NCBI RefSeq assembly: GCF_900110765.1
Contig: NZ_FOEO01000039.1
Coordinates: 1 to 52,785, forward strand
Direction of reading: 5' to 3'
DNA length: 52,785 nucleotides
DNA from: Pseudomonas sp. NFACC02
GTDB lineage: Bacteria; Pseudomonadota; Gammaproteobacteria; Pseudomonadales; Pseudomonadaceae
This document shows positions 15,888 to 25,710 of this stretch, piece after piece. The notes below the pieces were generated by a model that was not told where the DNA came from, ran no database searches, and was given only the letters and a program-made list of their open reading frames with translations. Each line of letters opens with the position of its first letter. The first letter of the stretch is position 1. Both the position numbers and the translations under genes were made by a program.

Positions 15888-18410
15888 ATGGCCACTTCTA
15901 TCCAACCCAGCCTCGAGCCGGGGACGCTCATGGATCGATTTCATCTTGCCCGGCAAGCCGGCGAGCTGGAACAGGCCATTTTTTTTCTGAATAAAGCGCT
16001 GCACACGCCCGAATACCGCGCTGAAGCCCTGATCTGGAAGGGCATAGACGCGATGCAGCAACAACAGCCTCATGAAGCGTTTCTGTACCTGAGCGCCGCC
16101 GCCGCTGGCCTTCCTAACCGCTCGGATATCCAGGCGCTGATTGGCCGTGCTGTATCGAACCTCGGCCAACCCGGACTCGCCACACGACTGCTCACCGCGG
16201 CCTGGAAACTGAACCCTACCGACAGCGTTCTGCGCTCAATGCTGTGGCAGTTACGCAGCCAGACCGAACGGCCGGAAAACCTGCGTCGCTCACTTCTTTC
16301 AAGGCTTCCAGAGATTACCGACGCCCAAGAGCTTCAGCTGGTAGTCGGGCTCCTGAACAAACAACCCGGTGCTCCTCTGCTGCTTGGCGTCAGTCGATAC
16401 GATGCCGAACGCCGTGAAGTCTCTGGCTGGGCCCTTAACCTGCGCTCGCCTGGCAGCAGGGTCCAGGTGTACCTCGAGTCAGGTGCGACCCAGTACGTTT
16501 GCACGGCTGAGCACGCCGATCCTTTGCTGACGCAAGCGGGGCTCGCTTCGAATCAGGGCGCATTCCGCGTGCAGATCAACGACCCGGCGCCCACCCTGCA
16601 CATCCGTTATGAAGATGGCACGCCGCTCATCGGCAGTCCGCTGTCCAACCTTCCGACCTTCGTCCCACCTCCTCCTGTTGGTAAACAAGCGGGACGCCAA
16701 GAACCGGTCGACATCCTCGTTCCCGTGTATGACGGTCTTGAAGAAACCCTTGAATGCCTCAACAGCGTTATTGGCAGCCGAGCGTTGAACCGCACTGCTC
16801 ACCGCCTGGTGGTGCTGGACGATGCAACGCCCAACCCGGCTCTACGCCGCGCGCTGGCCGACCTTGCGGCCAAAGGCGACATCGTCCACATCGAGCAGGC
16901 TACCAACCTGGGCTTCATTCGAAACGTTAACCGCGGCATGGCGCTCCACCCGGAACGAGACGTTGTGTGGCTCAATGCCGACACCCGTGTGCACGGGAAC
17001 TGGCTTGATCGCCTGCGGGCAGTGGCGTACAGCGCCAAAGACATCGCATCGGTTACGCCCTTCACCAATAACGGCGAGCTGATGAGTTTCCCGGTCAGCC
17101 GTGTCAGCCACACAATGCCCACGGCCGAACAACAGGCGGTGCTGGACGAACTGGCGCTCACCATCGACAGCCCTCCCGTGGAGATCGAGACGGGATGTGG
17201 CTTCTGCCTCTACATCAAGCGCCAGGCCATCGACGAGGTCGGGTATCTGGACGAGGTAGAACTGCTGCGGGGCTACGGCGAAGAAACCGACTGGTGCCTT
17301 AGAGCGCGCTCCCTCGGATGGCGTCATATGGGCGCGCCCAGTGTCTTCGTTGCCCACCAAGGAGGCGTTTCCTTCGGCGAGGAAAAGGTTCTGCGAGTGG
17401 CCCATAACAATGCCATTCTCAAGCGCCGCTATCCGACAGCCTCCGCACGGTATCAACATTTCTGTCTGCGAGACCCGCTCCAGCCCTCCCGAGAGGCCCT
17501 TCAACGAGCCAGACTGCACTGGCTGGCAACGGAGATGGCGGCCTCCCCACGCAATGCGAAGCCTCTGCAAGACTTCAAGCAATTGCAAGTCCACTGCGGG
17601 GCACCATTCCAGGCTCCGCTGAGTTTGCACTGGAAACAGGAAGGCGCCCGTACCGTGGTCACGCTGCACGCCGAATTGAAGCCGTTTGCGCTGAATATCG
17701 AATACCGTCTGCCGGGCGACGCCGAGCGCATGAGCGACGACCTGAAGACACTCAACCTCAAAGAGATCGTGTATCGGCAATTGTCGGGGTGCCCCGCAGA
17801 CGTGCTGGACCTGGCGACGAAGCTCGAAAAACCCTACCGCATTGTTTGCCGGGACAACGAGTTGCTCAGGTCCGCACCCTCTCGCGACTGGAACGCATTT
17901 GTCAGCCAGGCCACGAGCCTTTATGTGCCGTGGAAGGCACTCCGCAAGCCTTACGCCGAGGCGTTCCCAGGCGCGGCGATTGTCATTGATCGCCACACGC
18001 TCAAACCGGCTCGCCCCGACAAGCGGCCTCCACGCGTGCTGATGATTGCAGACGAGCTGACCAACGCCGATCTGGCCCGCCTATGGATCGAACTGGGCCG
18101 GCGAATCACGCGCGACCACCTCAAACTCACACTGCTCGCGCCGGGTGACAGCCCTTGGCTCAAGACGCTGCTGGCAACTGGCGCAGTTCATGCTTTGCCT
18201 CAAGTCCAGGGACTTGAGCCGGCCGACTGTGCCTCACTCGCAGGCTGCACAGGTGCGTTGAGCCTGGAGGCGAATCCTGGCGCTGGCTGGAAAGCGCCAG
18301 CAATGGCCGCATTGCTGAGAGTGTCGCTGTACGCAGTACCTGGAGCGATCAGCCAGGAGGCGGGAGCCCTTTCGATGAAACTACTTCCTTTTTCTCTGAG
18401 CCCGGTCTGA
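15888..18410 (+). CDS. Multidomain GT2 glycosyltransferase with TPR-like N-terminus
   Basis: An 840-residue enzyme in four parts: an alpha-helical TPR-like region (about 15-130); a small beta module with SGWA at 179-182 and GTPLIGSPL at its end; a GT2 domain starting at VDILVPVYDG (274 onward) with NLGFIRNVNRG, the metal-binding NAD at 363-365 and the family motif EETDWCLRARSLGW (465 onward); and a C-terminal region (about 570-840) that looks like a degenerate GT-B half, with PRVLMIADEL but no donor-site Glu motif. ATG 15888 has a poor ribosome-binding site; ATG 15930 is an alternative. It overlaps the next gene by one base (TGATG). Directly downstream of the RTX gene, it may act on that protein or on the O-chain; TPR-GT fusions are frequent among protein glycosyltransferases. 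Donor unknown. Confidence 0.87.
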   Translation: MATSIQPSLEPGTLMDRFHLARQAGELEQAIFFLNKALHTPEYRAEALIWKGIDAMQQQQPHEAFLYLSAAAAGLPNRSDIQALIGRAVSNLGQPGLATRLLTAAWKLNPTDSVLRSMLWQLRSQTERPENLRRSLLSRLPEITDAQELQLVVGLLNKQPGAPLLLGVSRYDAERREVSGWALNLRSPGSRVQVYLESGATQYVCTAEHADPLLTQAGLASNQGAFRVQINDPAPTLHIRYEDGTPLIGSPLSNLPTFVPPPPVGKQAGRQEPVDILVPVYDGLEETLECLNSVIGSRALNRTAHRLVVLDDATPNPALRRALADLAAKGDIVHIEQATNLGFIRNVNRGMALHPERDVVWLNADTRVHGNWLDRLRAVAYSAKDIASVTPFTNNGELMSFPVSRVSHTMPTAEQQAVLDELALTIDSPPVEIETGCGFCLYIKRQAIDEVGYLDEVELLRGYGEETDWCLRARSLGWRHMGAPSVFVAHQGGVSFGEEKVLRVAHNNAILKRRYPTASARYQHFCLRDPLQPSREALQRARLHWLATEMAASPRNAKPLQDFKQLQVHCGAPFQAPLSLHWKQEGARTVVTLHAELKPFALNIEYRLPGDAERMSDDLKTLNLKEIVYRQLSGCPADVLDLATKLEKPYRIVCRDNELLRSAPSRDWNAFVSQATSLYVPWKALRKPYAEAFPGAAIVIDRHTLKPARPDKRPPRVLMIADELTNADLARLWIELGRRITRDHLKLTLLAPGDSPWLKTLLATGAVHALPQVQGLEPADCASLAGCTGALSLEANPGAGWKAPAMAALLRVSLYAVPGAISQEAGALSMKLLPFSLSPV

Positions 18411-20782
18411 TGTCAGAAGAAGTCCTATCAAAGCCTGCTAACAGCAGCCAGATCAGCTCCACCCCATTGCGCGGCACAATTACCGGTCTTTACGGCGATG
18501 TCCTGCAAGGCTGGGCAATGGACCTATCCAGACCGAGCGAGCGGCTGGTCATTGAGGTCATGGTGGATGGCGCATGCGTCAGCCTTGTTCGCGCTGATCA
18601 TTTTGAGCCAAACGCCGACAGTGGTGACCAGTTTCATGGCTTTGGCGTACAGCTCAGGCGCACCTGGCTTGAAGGTGCGCAACACATCAGTGCTCGGGTG
18701 GCCAATCAGGACTGCGTCCTGGCAGGCGACCTCAAGATGCCGCCGCCGCCCCCCACAGTCCCGGCGGCGATCGCCTCGCAAGTCTGGCACAGCGGCGGCC
18801 TGCGACTCAGTGGTTGGTCGTTCGACCCGGATGCACAGCACCGTCATGTTCAGGTCACTGTCCGCGAAGACGACCGCGTAATCGCCCAGGCATCGTGCGA
18901 CACCCATCATCAGGCGTTGGTGTATCGCTCGACGAGCGATCATGGCTTCACAATCGATCTGCCTTGGGAACTGGCAGACGGCAAGCCGCACACCTTGCAC
19001 ATAGAAAACGACATGGGCCACCCGCTTTCCGGCAGCCCCATCAAACTGTGCTGCTGGCCAGAAGGGCTGGAAGGCCTGCTTAAACAGCATGACCAGCATG
19101 GCCCAGACGAGCAAACGCTGGCGTTGCTGACTGAGGTCGCAAAGGAACAGACCGTCCGTTTCCCCAAAAGCGCAGGTTTTCACCATTACCCGCAGTGGTT
19201 CGAGGTCTTCCAGCACACCCCTGCGCGTAATCTCGAACCGCAGAAGACCAACGTCGGTCTGTTGCTGCTCAGTGAGGGCGACATGACGTTGGAAGGCGTC
19301 ACACTCGCCAGCCTGCGGGGCAACAAAGCGACACCGCACAAGATCGTCAGAACGACTGCCGACAACCTGCTGCCCGCGCTCCAGGAATTGCTGGAAGCAG
19401 GCTGCGACAGCGTTGTCCCTGTAAAAGCAGGCGACCATCTGGCAAGCCAGGCGCTGGACCACCTCACCGGGTTGCTGGATGACAACGTCGCGTGGGGCTA
19501 TGCAGACTGCGACCGCGACGGCCCGCAAGGTGAGCGCGAATACCCTTGGTTAAAGCCGGTATGGGACCTGGACCTGTTCATCGGTGCAGACATCTTTACC
19601 CCCGGTGCAATTTTCAGCGTGGAGATCATCGAGGCCGCCCTCTCCTTGCTCGCGCCTGGCAACGACCTGCAATCATTGAACTGGGATTTCTTCGTCGCCG
19701 GCATCGCGCTCGCCACGGAAAAGCTCCAGGCAACCGTCGTGCACTTGCCTCAGGTCGTTTACCACCGTGATCACCGGGCGCCGGCCAGCCCGGAGCACGC
19801 ATGGCCGTCGATGGACCGCCATCAAGCGGTTGCCTGGCTGTGTCAGAGCCTGGTGCCCGGCACAACGGTCAGGGCGTTGCCACACTTCCCGGCATTGCTT
19901 CGGGCACACTGGCCACTCCCACTCACCCTGCCCCGCATCAGTCTGGTCGTGCCGACTCGCGATCAGGTCGGCCTGCTGCGCACGTGCATCGAAGGTCTGT
20001 TGAATACGGATTACCCACACCTCGAAATCATCGTTGTGGATAACCAGTCAACCGATCCAGAGACCCTGGAGTACCTGCAGTACTTGCCGACACAAGGCGT
20101 AAAAGTGCTGCCGCACCCGCACCCGTTCAATTATTCGACCATCAATAACCGCGCCGTTGAGCATGCTTCCGGCGAGATCATTGGTCTGGTCAATAACGAC
20201 ATCGAGATCATCGAAACCCACTGGCTGAAAGAAATGCTCAGCCAACTGCTGCGCGACAACGTCGGTGCCGTGGGAGCGAAGCTTCTGTGGCCCAACCGCA
20301 TGGTCCAGCACGGCGGCGTCGTCGTGGGGATTAACGGGCTGGCGGCCCATGCCGGTAACAACCTCGAAGAGCATGACGCAGGTTATTTGGCCACCAACCA
20401 ACTCACCCGCCGACAAAGCGCGGTGACAGCCGCGTGCCTGCTCATGCGCAAATCAGTCTTTGAAGCGCTCGGCGGTCTCGACGAAAAAGCGTTTCCCGTT
20501 GCGTTCAATGACGTCGACCTCTGCCTGCGTATTCAGGAAGCCGGAATGCACCTGGTCTGGACAGCATTTGCGAAGCTGATTCACGCCGAGTCGGCGAGCC
20601 GGGGCAAAGACATCAGCGCGGAAAAACAAGCCAGAGCGCGCCGAGAACAACAAGGCTTCATCGAAAGATGGTCGCTGGACGGACAGATTGACCCTTACTA
20701 CCACCCCGCACTGAGTCATGACTATTTGAGTGGGGCTTATGGAGGGTTAGCGATGCCATTTCAATACACCACACCAAGATAA
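18410..20782 (+). CDS. Large GT2 glycosyltransferase with two beta modules and a decayed first GT domain
   Basis: A 790-residue enzyme. Two copies of a small beta module come first (GWA at 34-36, GWS at 135-137 ending GHPLSGSPI). Residues about 225-505 match the layout of a first GT2 domain of tandem O-antigen glycosyltransferases (YADCDRDG, LKPVWDLDLF, VVHLPQVVYHR) but lack the N-terminal nucleotide-binding strand and the usual DxD. A complete second GT2 domain starts at ISLVVPTRD (510 onward) with IIVVDNQSTDP, NNDIEI, AVTAACLLMRK and FNDVDLCLRI. The start shares one base with the previous stop (TGATG), so the pair is coupled. It probably works in the same pathway as the 840-residue enzyme. 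Donor and acceptor cannot be assigned. Confidence 0.86.
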   Translation: MSEEVLSKPANSSQISSTPLRGTITGLYGDVLQGWAMDLSRPSERLVIEVMVDGACVSLVRADHFEPNADSGDQFHGFGVQLRRTWLEGAQHISARVANQDCVLAGDLKMPPPPPTVPAAIASQVWHSGGLRLSGWSFDPDAQHRHVQVTVREDDRVIAQASCDTHHQALVYRSTSDHGFTIDLPWELADGKPHTLHIENDMGHPLSGSPIKLCCWPEGLEGLLKQHDQHGPDEQTLALLTEVAKEQTVRFPKSAGFHHYPQWFEVFQHTPARNLEPQKTNVGLLLLSEGDMTLEGVTLASLRGNKATPHKIVRTTADNLLPALQELLEAGCDSVVPVKAGDHLASQALDHLTGLLDDNVAWGYADCDRDGPQGEREYPWLKPVWDLDLFIGADIFTPGAIFSVEIIEAALSLLAPGNDLQSLNWDFFVAGIALATEKLQATVVHLPQVVYHRDHRAPASPEHAWPSMDRHQAVAWLCQSLVPGTTVRALPHFPALLRAHWPLPLTLPRISLVVPTRDQVGLLRTCIEGLLNTDYPHLEIIVVDNQSTDPETLEYLQYLPTQGVKVLPHPHPFNYSTINNRAVEHASGEIIGLVNNDIEIIETHWLKEMLSQLLRDNVGAVGAKLLWPNRMVQHGGVVVGINGLAAHAGNNLEEHDAGYLATNQLTRRQSAVTAACLLMRKSVFEALGGLDEKAFPVAFNDVDLCLRIQEAGMHLVWTAFAKLIHAESASRGKDISAEKQARARREQQGFIERWSLDGQIDPYYHPALSHDYLSGAYGGLAMPFQYTTPR

Positions 20783-20838
20783 CCGAGCAAGAGAACGTAA
20801 TCGCCCAAACCGCGCCAGTAATATAAAGGAGATGAACA

Positions 20839-22005
20839 ATGAACATAACAGTCGTAGGGACTGGATACGTAGGCCTGTCCAATGCGGTGCTACTAGCGCA
20901 GCATAACGACGTTGTGGCGCTGGACATCGTAAAAACTAGAGTAGATATGTTAAATGATCGAGTTTCAGCGATCAGCGACCCTGAACTAGAAGATTTTTTG
21001 AAAAACAAAAAATTATCGCTGTATGCAACAGTTGATGCCGAAGAAGCATTCAAGAAATCGGATTACGTGATCATTGCAACGCCGACCGACTACGATCCGA
21101 AGACGAATTACTTCAACACTCAAAGTGTTGAAATGGTAATCAGCAATGTGATGAGAATACGACCCTCAGCGTCGATCGTGATCAAGTCCACTGTTCCGGT
21201 GGGTTTTACAGAAAGAGTAAAACTTGAATATGGTTGTAACAGCATCTTCTTCTCCCCAGAATTTCTAAGAGAAGGACGAGCGTTATTCGACAATCTTAAT
21301 CCGTCTAGAATCATTGTCGGGGATGAAGGTGAATGCGGAAAAGTTTTCGCAGACTTGCTGGTGCAGGGGGCACACAAGAAAGACGTCCCTGTACTTCAAA
21401 CAGCATCCACAGAAGCTGAAGCGATAAAGCTCTTTTCCAATACATATCTCGCGATGCGAATCGCTTATTTCAATGAGCTCGACAGTTACGCCGAGCATCT
21501 TGGAATAAACTCAAAAAAAATCATAGAGGGGGTTGGACTCGACCCTAGAATTGGCGATCACTACAGAAACCCTTCTTTCGGCTATGGTGGATACTGCCTC
21601 CCCAAAGATACTAAGCAACTATTAGCCAATTATTCGTCGGTGCCCAACAACCTGATAAAAGCGATTGTAGAATCAAACACAACGAGAAAAGACTTCATCG
21701 CCGACTCAATCATGAAACTGGAAGCCAAAACTGTAGGAATTTACCGTCTTATTATGAAGTCCGGCTCGGACAACTATCGCTCTTCGTCTGTACAGGGTGT
21801 AATGAAACGGCTGAAGTCCAAAGGAATAGAAATAATTGTGTACGAGCCCGTATTGGAAGAAGACAGCTTCTTTAATTCGCCGGTCATTAAAAATCTTGCT
21901 GAGTTCAAAGAAAGGGCAGACGTCATCGTAGCTAATCGGACCACCGCCGAAATAATGGATGTCATGAACAAAGTTTATACCAGAGATTTATTTGGCAGCG
22001 ACTAG
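20839..22005 (+). CDS. ugd: UDP-glucose 6-dehydrogenase (enterobacterial type)
   Basis: NAD+-dependent double oxidation of UDP-glucose to UDP-glucuronate, giving an acidic sugar donor. At 388 residues it has the same length as E. coli Ugd and, from memory of that protein, long shared stretches including VVALDIV, YVIIATPTDYDPKTNYFNT, STEAEAIKLF and the C-terminal YTRDLFGSD. GTGYVGLS binds NAD; the catalytic nucleophile is Cys253 in GYGGYCLPKDTKQL. AAGGAG lies just before ATG 20839. It opens a stretch that is visibly AT-richer than the flanks, consistent with acquisition of the ugd-to-27423 block from another genus. UDP-glucuronate could feed the following glycosyltransferases or polymyxin-resistance sugars; the first is likelier by position. 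Confidence 0.96.
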   Translation: MNITVVGTGYVGLSNAVLLAQHNDVVALDIVKTRVDMLNDRVSAISDPELEDFLKNKKLSLYATVDAEEAFKKSDYVIIATPTDYDPKTNYFNTQSVEMVISNVMRIRPSASIVIKSTVPVGFTERVKLEYGCNSIFFSPEFLREGRALFDNLNPSRIIVGDEGECGKVFADLLVQGAHKKDVPVLQTASTEAEAIKLFSNTYLAMRIAYFNELDSYAEHLGINSKKIIEGVGLDPRIGDHYRNPSFGYGGYCLPKDTKQLLANYSSVPNNLIKAIVESNTTRKDFIADSIMKLEAKTVGIYRLIMKSGSDNYRSSSVQGVMKRLKSKGIEIIVYEPVLEEDSFFNSPVIKNLAEFKERADVIVANRTTAEIMDVMNKVYTRDLFGSD

Positions 22006-22099
22006 CAACTCCTTTCAAAGATATTTTCATCTAATCCAATTTAAGTCAATCATGAACATCCTTAGCATGATAGACGCAAACAGTTCAGCAGGAACGGAA

Positions 22100-24433
22100 A
22101 TGGCCACACAAAGCGAAGTCGAATATTACTGCAAAAAACTTGTCGAAGAAAGTGGGGCATTCGACAAGACCCACTATGCACTTGAAGTAGGTCACGAGCT
22201 CGACGACCCTATACTGCACTATATAACGAAGGGCTGGAAGCTTGGATTCAACCCTCATCCATGTTTCGACACGGAGTATTATCTCAGTGAGCACTCGGAC
22301 GTATCTGAGTCCAAAATACATCCATTTATTCACTATCTGCTGTACGGAGCGGTAGAGAATAGGGAGACCAGCCCTTTATTCTCGGTCAGAGCGTATCGCG
22401 AGTCGAATCCGGAGATTGAACAGCTTGGCGTCAATCCTCTAAGCTATTTTTCGAAGAAGAATAAAAACCGTGACCGCCGCAATCTGAATCAAATCCCCGA
22501 GGTTACTAAAGCAGGCGATCTGGAAAATGTACTCGAGCTAATTCCAGAATCTAACTTTAACGAAGCGTGGTACCTCGAAAACAATCCGGATGTTGCCAAA
22601 GCTGGACTTAGAGCATACGATCACTACGCGAGTCATGGCTTTAAGGAAGGCCGGCCTGCGATCACGAAAACAAAGCGCTTCATTCAATTTGCCGAAATTG
22701 ATGCCGAAGGTGAAAGAAACATAAGGGAGACGATCAGCAAATGGGGAAGACACCCTCTTATTTCGATTATTCTCCCTGTATATAACACGAAGAAAGAGTG
22801 GCTAATTCAATGCCTGGACTCGGTTGTTGCTCAAATTTACCCTCACTGGCAGTTGTGCGTATGTGATGATGCTTCCACACTTCCGCATATAAAAGAGGTG
22901 CTCGAAGACTATAAGTCTAAAGACGCAAGAATTAGAGTAATTTATAGAGAGAGCAACGGCTTTGTTGCGGCGGCGTCTAATGATGCCATCACGATCGCAA
23001 CAGGAGACTACATCGCGCTATTGGATCACGATGACAAATTGGAAAAACAAGCGACATTTAGGCTGGCTCTTTCTGCCATACAGGATATGCCGGATGTCAT
23101 ATACTCGGACGAAATCATTACTACAGAAAATATTAACGAAATTTTAAACCATGCGTTTAGACCTTCCTACTCTAGAGAGTTGTACCTGTCCCACCCGTAC
23201 TTTGTCCATTTCGTAGCGATTAAAAAAAGCATTATTGATACCATCGGAGGCTTCGATGAATCCCTTCGAATTTCGCAAGATTATGACCTGATACTTCGTG
23301 CGCTCGAGCACGCAAAGGTTGTTGCACACATTCCCGAAGCTCTCTACCGCTGGCGCACACACTCCATTTCAAGCGGTCATCAATCTCAAAAAGACGTAAT
23401 GACGCTCTCTACGAGAATCCTACAGAAACACCTTGATAGAACAGGTGTCAAAGCTGTTGTCGAGCCGTCGCCTTTTTTCAACTTTTTCAACACTCGATAC
23501 CCGCTAAACCCTGAAATCAATGTAGCAATAATTATACCCACTAAAAACCAGGGTAGTATTCTTCAACAGTGCGTGCAGAGTATCGAATCGACAGTAAAGG
23601 GTGTTAGATACTCAATTATAATTGTGAACCACGACTCAACCGAACCAGAAACCCTCGACTATTTCTCATCAATAGGACACAAGCACACTGTACTACCCTA
23701 CTCTGGCGAGTTTAACTTTTCCACAATCAATAACTTCGCGATAAAAAGTATTGAGGGGGATTACACTCACTACCTTCTTTGCAACAACGATATCGAGGCA
23801 ATCGAACCCGGGTGGCTAGAACGCATGCTTGAGTTGGGCCAACAAAGTGATGTAGGTGTCGTGGGTGCAAAACTTTATTATCCAGATGGGGACCATATAC
23901 AGCACGCTGGGGTCTGCTTAGGTCTATACGGAGCGGCTGAACATTACGGTAAGTTTATGAATAAAGCGCTTACCGAAGACAAGCTCCACCCCGGGTATCT
24001 TGGCAGCCTTATTGCCACTCGTGAAATGTCATCGGTCACTGCCGCGTGTGCGCTGGTTCGTCGCGATGCATTCGAGGCTGCGGGAGGATTCGACGAGATG
24101 CTTAAAGTCGGTTTTGGAGACGTAGATCTTTGCCTGCGTATTAAAAGATTAGGTTACAGAATTATTTTCTGCCCGCATGCAGAGTTGATTCATCATGAGT
24201 CTTATTCACGGGGCAAATCGACCACTGATCCGCACTTGGAAGACAGCGCATTTTTCCAAGCGCGATGGGGCGAATACATTAAGAATGGCGATGAGTTCTA
24301 TAACGTCAACTTATCTGTATTCTCTACTACATGGCAAGTTGAGTTCAAGAAAAACTTCCCTGAAAAGTACCATGGAAAGTATCTTGAAATCTTTAAATCC
24401 CGACCAACCCTTATAACAAAAAAATACAATTGA
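22100..24433 (+). CDS. Tandem GT2 O-antigen-type glycosyltransferase
   Basis: A 777-residue bifunctional-looking enzyme. The N-terminal region holds about three short repeats of a pattern seen in large rhamnan-type glycosyltransferases (ILHYITKGWKLGFNPHPCFD, then HPFIHYLLYG, then AYDHYASHGFKEGRPAI). GT2 domain one begins at LISIILPVYN and has LLDHDD and SQDYDLILRA; domain two begins at VAIIIPTKNQGS and has NNDIEA, SSVTAACALVRRDAFE and FGDVDLCLRI. The frame is open from 21992, with ATGs at 22052 and 22100; I prefer 22100 because AGGA lies six bases upstream. Its stop overlaps the next ATG by one base. Low G+C: 23101-23160 is 18 of 60 by hand count. Both domains look catalytically complete, so it may add two different sugars. 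Confidence 0.88.
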   Translation: MATQSEVEYYCKKLVEESGAFDKTHYALEVGHELDDPILHYITKGWKLGFNPHPCFDTEYYLSEHSDVSESKIHPFIHYLLYGAVENRETSPLFSVRAYRESNPEIEQLGVNPLSYFSKKNKNRDRRNLNQIPEVTKAGDLENVLELIPESNFNEAWYLENNPDVAKAGLRAYDHYASHGFKEGRPAITKTKRFIQFAEIDAEGERNIRETISKWGRHPLISIILPVYNTKKEWLIQCLDSVVAQIYPHWQLCVCDDASTLPHIKEVLEDYKSKDARIRVIYRESNGFVAAASNDAITIATGDYIALLDHDDKLEKQATFRLALSAIQDMPDVIYSDEIITTENINEILNHAFRPSYSRELYLSHPYFVHFVAIKKSIIDTIGGFDESLRISQDYDLILRALEHAKVVAHIPEALYRWRTHSISSGHQSQKDVMTLSTRILQKHLDRTGVKAVVEPSPFFNFFNTRYPLNPEINVAIIIPTKNQGSILQQCVQSIESTVKGVRYSIIIVNHDSTEPETLDYFSSIGHKHTVLPYSGEFNFSTINNFAIKSIEGDYTHYLLCNNDIEAIEPGWLERMLELGQQSDVGVVGAKLYYPDGDHIQHAGVCLGLYGAAEHYGKFMNKALTEDKLHPGYLGSLIATREMSSVTAACALVRRDAFEAAGGFDEMLKVGFGDVDLCLRIKRLGYRIIFCPHAELIHHESYSRGKSTTDPHLEDSAFFQARWGEYIKNGDEFYNVNLSVFSTTWQVEFKKNFPEKYHGKYLEIFKSRPTLITKKYN

Positions 24434-25656
24434 TGGAAGACTTGATGAAAAGGCCAAGCAACTTAGCAATTATCGCAATTTTCAAGAATGAAGCGCCGTA
24501 TATTCTTGAATGGCTCTCACACCACATTAATATTGGCGTAGATTTCTTTTATATCGCCGACAATGAAAGCAACGATGGGACATCGGAGCTGCTTGCAGCC
24601 CTCGATAGCATGAATTTGATTAGGCACATTAAATTCCCAACACCAAAAGACTCTCCTCCTCAATTGCCAGCCTATGAAAAGCTGATGCGTGAGTACGGAA
24701 ATATGCATGAATGGTGTGCATTCATCGACGCCGATGAATTTATCGTCCCACAAGGCTCTGACACATTGGATTCGATGCTGTCTCGCCATTCTGAGGATCC
24801 AGCTATCGGCGGAATTGCTCTCAACTGGGCAGTCTATGGTTCGTCTAATTTACAGACGTACAGCGGCGAACTAGTTATGGAGCGGTTTACCCAGCGAGGC
24901 GATAAAACGATAACACTGAATAAGCATTTCAAATCAATTGTCCGCTCCAACGCTTTTAAAGCGACTGCTGGAAACCCTCACTCCTTCAAACTTAATGATG
25001 GCTTCTACTACGTGCACACAGATGGGAAGCCCGTTTCCAACTTAGTTGATGCCGTGGATGGGCTTAGTAAAGGAGTGTGCTGGGACTACTTTCGACTCAA
25101 CCACTATGTGGTTAAATCGTACGAAGAATTTATCAATAAGAAAAACCGGGGTAGGGCTACAAAACCGGCAGTCTCTGTCGAGAACCGGAATCAGAGCTTT
25201 TTCTTGGAACATGATGTGAACGATGTGACTGAGCTTCCCAACCGAGAAATTCTGGAGGCTACCCTAGTAAAAATGCATGAGATTAAGGAGAGACTCACCG
25301 AAGCTTTTGGGCCAACAATACTTGAACATGGAAAGTTTGTTTTGAACAATCTGATCCATGGCCATCACGACATCTCGGAAGTAGTGGGCGATGTTATTCA
25401 AATCCGCGGATGGGCGTTTAGTACTGACTACAAAAAGACTTCTTACTCGCTAACTTATAAGCAAACAATGCTAATTATCGAGGAAGTTCGCGAGGTTGAC
25501 CGGCCGGATGTCAAACACGCCTATCCAGATGCCCCAATTAACTCTGGATTCGTAATCACTGCACGCAAACCGCCAGCCTTGCAGGATATTGACCCATCTA
25601 TCCTGGAGGTAACCGTATCGGTTGGTGCCAAATCTGTGCAACTTAGAAAAGATTAA
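24433..25656 (+). CDS. Glycosyltransferase, Glyco_tranf_2_4/GT92-like, with beta module
   Basis: A 407-residue protein of the family whose hallmark is a short IIAIFKNEAPYILEWLSHH start and a FIDADEFIVP metal site. The N-terminal 300 residues form the catalytic domain; the C-terminal part carries the GWA beta module (326-328) with DRPDV and a following GF, closely matching the C-terminal module of the convergent gene at 25711-27423. ATG 24433 is chosen over the TTG one codon earlier because TGATG overlaps the previous stop. Part of the AT-rich ugd block. Donor unknown; family members transfer galactose or similar hexoses in some organisms, but that should not be carried over here. Confidence 0.82.
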   Translation: MEDLMKRPSNLAIIAIFKNEAPYILEWLSHHINIGVDFFYIADNESNDGTSELLAALDSMNLIRHIKFPTPKDSPPQLPAYEKLMREYGNMHEWCAFIDADEFIVPQGSDTLDSMLSRHSEDPAIGGIALNWAVYGSSNLQTYSGELVMERFTQRGDKTITLNKHFKSIVRSNAFKATAGNPHSFKLNDGFYYVHTDGKPVSNLVDAVDGLSKGVCWDYFRLNHYVVKSYEEFINKKNRGRATKPAVSVENRNQSFFLEHDVNDVTELPNREILEATLVKMHEIKERLTEAFGPTILEHGKFVLNNLIHGHHDISEVVGDVIQIRGWAFSTDYKKTSYSLTYKQTMLIIEEVREVDRPDVKHAYPDAPINSGFVITARKPPALQDIDPSILEVTVSVGAKSVQLRKD

Positions 25657-25662
25657 ACTCAC

Positions 25663-25696
25663 TGCAGTACAGCTCACGGTGTTGATCTGTACTGCA
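25663..25696. terminator. Hairpin between convergent glycosyltransferase genes
   Basis: Perfect 10-bp stem TGCAGTACAG (25663-25672) against CTGTACTGCA (25687-25696), 14-base loop. It occupies most of the 54-base gap between two convergent genes and probably acts in both directions, though no clear T-run follows. Confidence 0.55.
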
Positions 25697-25710
25697 TCCT
25701 GAATGCTTGG

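Noticed and set aside
16842..17996. 384-codon frame opposite the 840-residue glycosyltransferase
   Set aside because: Antisense to a gene with clear GT2 motifs; composition is not protein-like.
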